Assembly (NCBI GenBank): GCA_023055425.1
Contig: JALGPY010000005.1
Coordinates: 5,977,501 to 6,041,500, forward strand
Reading direction: 5' to 3'
DNA length: 64,000 nt
Source of the DNA: Linanthus parryae
Taxonomy: Eukaryota > Streptophyta > Magnoliopsida > Ericales > Polemoniaceae
This document shows positions 56,899-64,000 of this stretch, in pieces. The notes beneath the pieces are model-generated. The model worked only from the letters and a program-made list of their open reading frames with translations. It had not been told where the DNA came from and did not search any database. How positions within the stretch are numbered: position 1 is the first letter of the stretch; every line of letters begins with the position of its first letter. The position numbers were made by a program, and so were the translations under genes.

Positions 56899-58701
56899 AT
56901 GTCGTCGTCGTCGAAGCAATCTCGAATCCGGAGGTCTCCGAGCTACGGCGACACCAGTCTACTCTCTCCGTCGTCCGATTCACCCGACGGATGGAGGAAG
57001 AAGCGCCACGTCATGCCTTTCGCCGCCGTCTCCGACGCCGTTGAACGAAAGCCGCCGTCGATTCTGACGCTGTCGTCTCCGGTGAAGGAGAGTGCTGATT
57101 CGGAGCCGGTTGGGAACTTTCTGGAGAATTGTTACTATTGCAAGCAGAAGATTGCTGAAGACGGTGAGATATTCATGTATAGGTATGTAGTAGCTTTCAG
57201 TCCTATCACAAATTGATTCAATTGAGTACTTGTTAGCTTCATCTTGCTTGCGGATTTCAATTGATATCATTGTGGTTTAAGACTGTTCTGTTTCATGTTT
57301 AGATGAGATAGAAATTGATTTTATCGATCTCTGGAGTACTTTTCTCACTTTGATTAGGCTTTGTTTATATCTAATTGATTTGAACGTCTGTTGAGTGGTT
57401 AGTATCTAGTAGATTACTTCTTACAGCACTGTGATTAGTAGATGATTATCGATTCGTGATTACAATGCCGAATGAAGACCTAAGCATGATAGTGAATCAA
57501 AATCACATACCACTGAGTTGGAAACAGTTAAGTTACTAGTACTATCCGGTAAGAGATTAGAAACAGCCGAACTGATCTGAGTGCTCAGAACATTCAGAAT
57601 TGTCACATTATTTGCTCTAACTGTAACTTTGTTAATTCAAAATCAAAATGTACTACTCACTGCGGTTTTGGAGGAAATGGTATGTAAATGGCTCTCAGAT
57701 GTTGCCTCCCTTGCAAAGGAAATGGTTGATATCGTAGTATTACATGGAACCAAAGTATGGTGTATTAAAGTTCGTGTTACTTCTGTTGTATGGAGAGTAA
57801 AAACCGTCACATTTTTATAACTGAAGGGTAAAACTTAAACTAGGTTCGAGACTTCCGGTCATCTTTGTTGTTTGCCTGTAAGAATGCTAATTGTCTTGAG
57901 AATTACTTCTTAATCTTCCCATGGCAGTCACATATCAGATTTATTAGCAGATACCTTAATGAGACTCGTATATAGTTAGGCAAATTCACAAGCAGTCGAG
58001 CAAATTTCTTTTTCTTAATAGTGAGAGAATAAACTAGAACAGAATTCACCTTCTATAACTATAGGGAACAAATATACTACCTTCAGTTAGAACTATTTGT
58101 ATCTTCACATATTTCTTCTGGTGGCAGGTGGGGGTTGGGGTTTTGTGGCCATGTTGAAAACTTTAACGCATCTTGGACTTTCCAATTGCCCTTAACCAAT
58201 TTCATATGTTATACCAGAAAACCTGGGTAGGAGTGATGGCTTGACGTGGGTCAAAATGTTCGGATGGTGAAATTTGTTCTCTTAAGTGTGCGTATATTAC
58301 ACAATACGTCAGATGCTTCATTATGGATTCTTTAGTGCCACCAATACTAAAAGTATCTTTGATTGCTTTATCAGAACCAGAGCCACAATTTGTTGGTGAC
58401 TATTCTATTTTAAGAAATGTCATGACGGTTTAATTGCTTCTGATGCATGGATTGTTTGAAAGTAGGCATAACTTCTATACTTGCACCCTTCTTCCTTACA
58501 TTTAAATTTGGAGTATTCTCCATTTGTGCATGAGTTATCAATATTAATTCTAAATACTCATTCTGGGATTTCATGAATTGCAGCTACTTGCGTGCATTTT
58601 GTACAGCTGAATGCCGTTATAGTCAGATTGCCAAGGATATTGAGATGAAGAGGACATCTGGAGAATTAAAAGATTTAGCCCTACACGACGAAGATTATTA
58701 A
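56899..58701 (+). CDS. FCS-like zinc finger (FLZ, DUF581) protein
   Basis: Two exons, 56899-57182 and 58584-58701, joined across a 1401-bp GT-AG intron (donor AG/GTATGT, acceptor TTGCAG), giving 133 residues. The N-terminal ~70 residues are Ser/Pro-rich and disordered (SSSKQSRIRRSPSYGD). The FLZ zinc finger follows: NFLENCYYCKQKIAEDG, then after the intron AFCTAECRYSQIAKDIE, with the four Cys (C-x2-C ... C-x3-C) intact. FLZ proteins are plant-specific adaptors that bind SnRK1 kinase subunits and modulate energy and stress signalling. Oddities: the usual MYRGD before AFCS reads MYSYLR here, and FCS reads FCT. The start is the first ATG of the long frame. Confidence 0.9.
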
Positions 58702-59170
58702 GGACCGGATTTGTTTTCACTGGAAAGGAACCAAGTTATCGCGTTGTTTCTTTTGTTACTTACACAGCTGGATTTGAATACATATTATGATCTGTGGCAA
58801 AGCATAGGTGCCAGGTCTTTTTAGTTGGCTTGAACTTTTCTATATCAGTGGGTTCGTTTAGGCATACTGCAGATGTATAGTCTTGTTGGTTTAGCTAGTT
58901 AATAGTACTTTGATTTGGAGGGAAATTGCTGCTTTCAAAGTTAAGTAGGATTGCGCTGTAAGTAAAGTGATATGTTGACCCAATCTATGAAAAGAATCAC
59001 ATGGAATGAACTCAGATTTCTTCGCATCTATGTTCCTTTTCTATACCTACAGCATTTTTACGTGTAGGACGAAAGTTTGATTGGTTGCTTCAGTTGTATG
59101 GCTCCTGTTCATATCATACCTATTTCCAGTGTCCATTAGATTGTAATGGTCAGAGGCTGTAGTCATAGAG
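58702..59170 (+). other. 3' UTR and immediate downstream of the FLZ gene
   Basis: T-rich sequence after the stop with no further coding similarity. It probably includes the FLZ 3' UTR; I could not pick a poly-A site with confidence. Confidence 0.4.
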
Positions 59171-59174
59171 TTGA

Positions 59175-60115
59175 CTGTTGTAGTCGATGACTTAGCTTAT
59201 GCTTGTTACTGTGTATCTTATTCGTGCAAATCTTCCCGCTGGTTTACATTTCTGTAATTTATGTGTCTCTGTTTGAGTTGTTCGTGAAAGAATTTGTAGT
59301 CTATTAGTAGGAGTGGCATATCAGACTTAGAGTGCCCATTTAGCATCCTCTGTTTACAGTTCGGAATGGCAGTATACATTCTGATGGTTATGATTATTTT
59401 CCATTCTGTGTTTGGAGTTCTCTAAATTTCTCATGCAGTTTCAAAGATTGCACAGACTGTTCGTTGTGGATCTAGGTAGTTTATTTCATCACAGTTTCTT
59501 GCTTTTAACTTCTCATTGCAACATAAAGAGTAGGAGTAGGATCTCTTAGACGATGAATCCTTTTCTTCTTGTGCTGGGAAATGTGGTGGTTCAGAATGCC
59601 AGCAGACGAATGACTCGAGTACACTGAAGCTTTCCATCACCGTCTAACGAAATTACCGACCTTTTTTGCTATATGAATAACAGTTGTCGATCTACGTTCG
59701 TTTTTTTTCATAGTTCACATTGCGGTCAATTCACATTTGTGATGGTGTTATGTTATCTTCCAGGTGATTCATAATGGAAGAATCTGTCTTTGGAATAGCT
59801 ACTATACCATGATGAATGCTGTTTGCTGCATTTTAACTGTTCGGTTTAGGAATGGCTCATCCTATCAGCATTTCGCTGGGAATTCTACTGTCTTTCCTGA
59901 ACAGGTAAGCTTCTCGTACTACAACGTATTGGCTTCTTTGATGTATATGCCCGCACGTAGAAATTGTGCACGAGTAGTCAAATAATTTGAATTGCAGCAA
60001 TCTTGTCTCAGGCTCATGTGGATGCCTGTTGGCTCTTGAGAACCCAGATCATGGCTTGTAATTTTCTTGTGTATTCACTTCTAGCTGTAGGTAATATAGC
60101 TTCATGCCATCTCTT
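59175..60115 (+). repeat. Non-coding downstream block, copy 1 of a diverged duplication
   Basis: Aligned by eye with 62565-63925. Shared landmarks are GCTTGTTACTGTG, GGCATATCAGACTTAGAGTGCC, GGAATGGCTCATCCTATC, GTAAGCTTCTCGTA and GCTCATGTGGA. An exon-like unit (59764-59904) is bounded by TTCCAG and GTAAGC, and both splice words are conserved in copy 2. No conserved reading frame is seen, so a spliced untranslated exon or long non-coding RNA is more likely than a protein. Confidence 0.55.
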
Positions 60116-60199
60116 GGTGGGCCATCTAAGTCACAGGCTGATGTCCAAAGACACCGACGCCTACTGTAGAAACAATACGCGATCCATTTGAATTTAGAG

Positions 60200-61415
60200 C
60201 TTGCTACTCATGAGGACATAAACACTTTCTGAAATATCTCTTTTATGTTCAAGGAGATTTCTGTTTGGAAATCCTCTGAAGTTTGAAGTCTCTCATATTA
60301 ACCAGTGAAGATCAATAATTTGAAGTGTAATATGGGTGGCTGTGATGGCTAATAATTGTCCTCTGGTGAGCTTAGCCGTATAAAACTAGTTTCATATGGG
60401 GTATAAATTCCTGTAGGTCTCTCTGGTAACTTGCCCAGAGTTTGCCATCTCCGTACAGATTTTGGGTATAGTGACATTTTGTAATGTCTACAACAATTAC
60501 AAGGGACAAATTTGTCACTGGCGAGTACAAGAGGAAGCGAAAGGCTATTTACTTGAAGAGAGAAATTGTTGATAAATTAAGAAGGTTGTATTAATACATA
60601 ATGAGTGATTGTATCATATTATTAGTATCTCCCCATGTTTGATTAGATATTGAAAAGATTATAGCAGTGGGGATTGAATTGATGTGCATGCAATCATTGT
60701 TTTTGTTAATGTCTTTGGGAACAAAGGAAATCAAAATCAGTCTGACTGGTAAGAGCGGGGACATGACACAAAAATGTTTCGCTTCTCGTAGTCGAAATAT
60801 TCAGATTATAGTGCAGAATAATCTAAGGCCTAAGGGCACAAATCGCTTGCAAATTTTCAGTAAACTACCTATCAAAATATAACAAACGTAGAGGTGTAAA
60901 CAATCAACTTAGCACGAGACATCAAGATTTGCAGTATGTAACTTGGTTGGCAAATTCTTCCTCGATCAAATCTTTATCCATCCGAAGATTAAAAAAAAAT
61001 ATGAACTTTGTTGGTCTCCGAGTTTCACCTTTAATATGTGTGAGAAGCTCCATGGTAACCTGTAATACATACACAACTGGCAATACATGAAGTATACTCC
61101 TTCTAAAATTGTTTAAGAACATGTACTTCATTCTGAGTACAAACCATTAGATACGTCGTTACGCTAACTAATTCTTTGTGAACAGCTTAAGATCACAGAT
61201 CATGTATGAATCGGGGTTTACAGCTTCTTTGGTTGATTTGGAATGCACGCATATACTAAACTTTCAATTAGTATAATTTATGCATATCCAGTACTTGTAC
61301 GGATTTGTAGTAGGAGACCTATCACGCAGCTCCTTCGAGTATCATGCTAGCTACTCTACTGGCTTCCACCCAAATAGCCCCTTTGAGTATCATGCTAGTT
61401 ACTCCACTGGCTTCC
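60200..61415. other. Non-coding stretch
   Basis: AT-rich. Near 61337 and 61385 a 48-base unit (GAGTATCATGCTAG...CTGGCTTCCACC) is repeated in tandem at the edge of the inverted duplication. No gene is supported. Confidence 0.4.
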
Positions 61416-61419
61416 ACCA

Positions 61420-62130
61420 AATTGTGCCGCAGCACGAGCTCCTTCAGAAGAGTTGCAATCTCTTTTGGTTGTGATCTTAGAATTTGCACAAACTTCTTAT
61501 ATGTTGACGGCACCAACTGGTCTTGTAACTCTTTTTTTTGTTTTTTTATTTTGACTCTGTGATGGGGGCTTATCACCAACTTTTCTAATATTAGCATAGT
61601 ACTACATCTTCTTCATGACATATCAAGTAAACAACCAAGCATACTTTAAACACAGCCACACAGGTAAAAGTACAAATGACCATCGTTTGGAGAAGAAGCA
61701 TGAAGATGAAGAAGTTGCTACAAAAGGGTTTGTGAACGATTGGACTGTTCTGTCCATTATTATGGTGCAGGCATCGCTTTGCTCTATGTGCCACCTGGTC
61801 GTTTTCTGACAGTTCACGGATTCTTTTGTAGCAGCTCTTCATCTTCATTCTTATTATTCAAACCAAGGTAATTTGCTTAACTACCCGTGTTTAATGTGTG
61901 CTATCGTGTGTAATTAACAAGTCATGAAGAAGACTTGTTAGAATAGTTGATGAAGCCCATCAAAGATGTAAAATACGTCAAAACAAAGAAGAGAGTTAAA
62001 GATCAGTTGGTGCCTTCTACCTCAAAGAAGTCTCTGTATAAATTCTAGATCACAATTGAAAGAGATGGCAACTCCTACTTGAGAAGTTTGTGTTGCTGTG
62101 GCACAATTGGGTGGAAGCAACGGACTATGA
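61420..62130. repeat. Inverted duplication, arms ~210 bp, spacer ~280 bp
   Basis: The left arm (61420-61630), read on the minus strand, aligns with the right arm (61910-62130) on the plus strand: CATGAAGAAGAT/CATGAAGAAGAC, GACCAGTTGGTGCC/GATCAGTTGGTGCC, AGATCACAACCAAAAGAGAT/AGATCACAATTGAAAGAGAT, GGCACAATTTGGTGGAAGC/GGCACAATTGGGTGGAAGC. The left arm has an open minus frame (PSTYKKFVQILRSQPKEIAT) of unknown family, so the arms may derive from a gene piece. Divergence is moderate. Confidence 0.6.
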
Positions 62131-62564
62131 ACGACAGGTCTCCTAACCCAAATCGATACAAGAACTGGGTACGCATATATTTAAAAATTAGATTCTATGC
62201 ATTCACTTCCAAAGAAGCCGAAAACCCTGATTCGTTATGGCTGTATAATCTATGATCTTCAGCTGTTCACAGTGGATTAGTTATTGTAACGACAAATCTA
62301 ATGGTTTGTACTTAGAAGTTAGAACTAACAGTGCATTTTCTTAAACAATTCAATTAAGGCATAGATTGCATGTATTACTACTTGTGTATGGATTATTTTA
62401 CTGGTGGTACCATGTAACTTCTCAGGCATATAAAAGATGAAACTAAGAAACCAACAAAGTTTCTGCCTATTTTTGATCTTTGGATGAAAAAGACTGTATC
62501 TATGAAGAATTTGTCAACCAAGGTACATTCTGTAAACATTGACACATTGTTGCCAATGGCATAG

Positions 62565-63925
62565 CAGCCATTTATGCTTGTTACTGTGCATCATATGTTT
62601 CTTATTAGTATAAATGTTCTATTTTGAATTCAGTTTCCGTAATTTCTTTGAGTCTCTATTGAAGTAGCCCGTAAAAGTATTTGTAGATGGACCCGGCTAA
62701 ACTTCCAGATCGTTTTCTTTTTATAGTTTATTGGACACAATGTGGCACATCAGATTCAAAGTGCCTATTTAGTATATATCCACGGTTTACAAGTTGGGAT
62801 GCATGTTCAATTTAGATTAGTTTATACCATCGCATTGTGTTATCGCGGTATGCATTATTTCATTCATTTGGTTCCTCTGATACAGACAATAGATGTCAGC
62901 ATAGTACCTGATAATACTACCGGAAACAACGATGTCAACATTCTTTCTGATGATTATGATTCTTTCTTATTTTTTTTCGAGCACTTATTCTATGTTCAGA
63001 TCAGAGTACTAAATTTTTCGTGCAATTATTCTATGTTCTACTGAACCTTTCCATTACCGTGTGAAGAATGGACAAACTAATGTTTCCTTCTAGTGCCGTG
63101 CTGGGTAAATGTGGTTCAGAATACAGTGAACTTGACATTGTTGTGTAATTCCCACAATTGTGATGGCTTTATGTTTTATTTCAGGAGATTCAAATATACT
63201 GGCAAAGACTAATAGAAGGAACTGTATCCGGAAAGTCACTAGATTACCATAGCAAATGCAGTGTGCTGCATTTGAACTGTTTGTCTTTGGAATGGCTCAT
63301 CCTATCTGCATTTCTGCATTTCACTTGGAATTAATTCTGCAGTTTCTTCTGAAAGGGTAAGCTTCTCGTATTATAACTCATTGGGCATCTTTTGATGTGT
63401 AAGACTCCACGTAGAACCGTATTAGAGTATTTAGATGAGATAAATTATTGATTTAGTTCTCTGACTCGACCTATCGGACGATGCTCTGAAATCGTGATTT
63501 TGATATTCAACATAGGGTGAGTTTGGTATGACTTATAAGCTGTTTATAAGTCAGTTTTGGGTTATAAGTTTAAGTCAACTTATAAGAAGTGTGTATGGAA
63601 TTATAAGCTGGAATTTTGTATTTTGACTTAAAAGTCCATAGCGTAAAAAATGAGTGTAAAAAGTTTGGTTCTTGAAGCTTTTATTGGATTTTTTAGTGGA
63701 TAAACTGTTTTACCAAACACACCCGCCTTTTTTTTTTCTATTTTTTTGTCATAAGACTATTTTGACACAAACTTATAAATCGATTTAAGATACAAGTAAG
63801 TCATACTACCACTTGATGGCTGAAATCTTGTCCGAGGCTCATGTGGAAAGCCTGTTGTTGCTTCAGAACTCAGATCAGGGCATGTGAAATTTGTGTATTG
63901 TGTCATGCCATATCTTGGATTCTGG
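62565..63925 (+). repeat. Non-coding downstream block, copy 2
   Basis: Diverged partner of 59175-60115. The exon-like unit here runs from after TATTTCAG (63185) to GTAAGC (63359). It is interrupted before the GCTCATGTGG landmark by a small inverted-repeat element (63525-63812), which copy 1 lacks. Confidence 0.55.
63525..63812. mobile_element. MITE-like insertion
   Basis: Inverted ends GGGTGAGTTTGGTA (63525-63538) and TACCAAACACACCC (63711-63724, 13 of 14 complementary). A second, outer pairing runs from GGTATGACTTA to TAAGTCATACTACC (ending 63812). Internal words TATAAG/CTTATA repeat. Non-coding. No clear target duplication, so exact limits are uncertain. Confidence 0.5.
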
Positions 63926-64000
63926 GGTTTACTTTAGGCCCAAAGATCCAATCTATGACCCAATGGGTTTTAGATGGGTTCCATTATAGAAAATCACACT
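63813..64000. other. End of window, unassigned
   Basis: Continues the copy 2 block to about 63925, then plain sequence to the window edge. Confidence 0.4.

Noticed and set aside
61322..61597. FBD-domain remnant on the minus strand (LEKLVISPHH similar to FBD LEKLVINPRH)
   Set aside because: The match covers about ten residues; the rest does not resemble FBD, and the sequence is part of an inverted duplication of unknown origin.

Overview
The window is nuclear DNA from a flowering plant, most likely a eudicot. It is AT-rich, intron-containing and packed with plant transposons. I see no bacterial operon, rRNA, CRISPR array or canonical tRNA. Only four loci look like host genes: two F-box/LRR/FBD genes (with a third, broken copy), one FCS-like zinc-finger (FLZ) gene, and one small unrecognised gene with a housekeeping-type promoter.

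Layout. 1.7-16.3 kb is a local segmental duplication of an F-box/FBD gene on the minus strand: copy A (1.86-3.3 kb, truncated, carrying a LINE insertion), copy B (5.4-9.2 kb, apparently intact) and copy C (12.9-16.3 kb, apparently intact). All three keep a short upstream coding exon that probably supplies the true start codon. 16.85-39.07 kb is a three-layer nest. A decayed LINE was split by an LTR insertion (18233-37853, target duplication GTAAG) that survives as a solo LTR of about 4.2 kb. A complete 15.4-kb Ty3/gypsy element (19622-35021, target duplication ACAGT, LTRs differing at about 2 of 626 positions) then inserted into that solo LTR.

The young element is the most interesting object. 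On its minus strand it encodes gag-protease and a pol with two RNase H domains, the arrangement of the plant Tat lineage. Between pol and the 3' LTR it carries about 20 copies of a ~54-bp tandem repeat and, on the opposite strand, a multi-exon gene for a plant mobile domain (PMD, aminotransferase-like) protein. Pol has several in-frame stops although the LTRs are nearly identical, so the copy was probably mobilised in trans.

39-56 kb is a transposon graveyard: LINE 3' fragments, a SINE, a hAT-like element with an 8-bp duplication, gypsy gag/protease and integrase/chromodomain remnants, a Mutator-like element with ~90-bp terminal inverted repeats and a 9-bp duplication, and a two-exon fragment of an aspartate aminotransferase gene. 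50.4-51.0 kb is the small unknown gene. 56.7-58.7 kb is the FLZ gene. Its downstream region (59-64 kb) contains a diverged repeat of a non-coding, splice-site-bounded segment, an inverted duplication and a MITE-like insertion.

The host genes do not form a pathway. F-box proteins are ubiquitin-ligase substrate receptors and FLZ proteins are SnRK1-interacting adaptors. The rest of the window is explained by nested mobile elements and local duplication.
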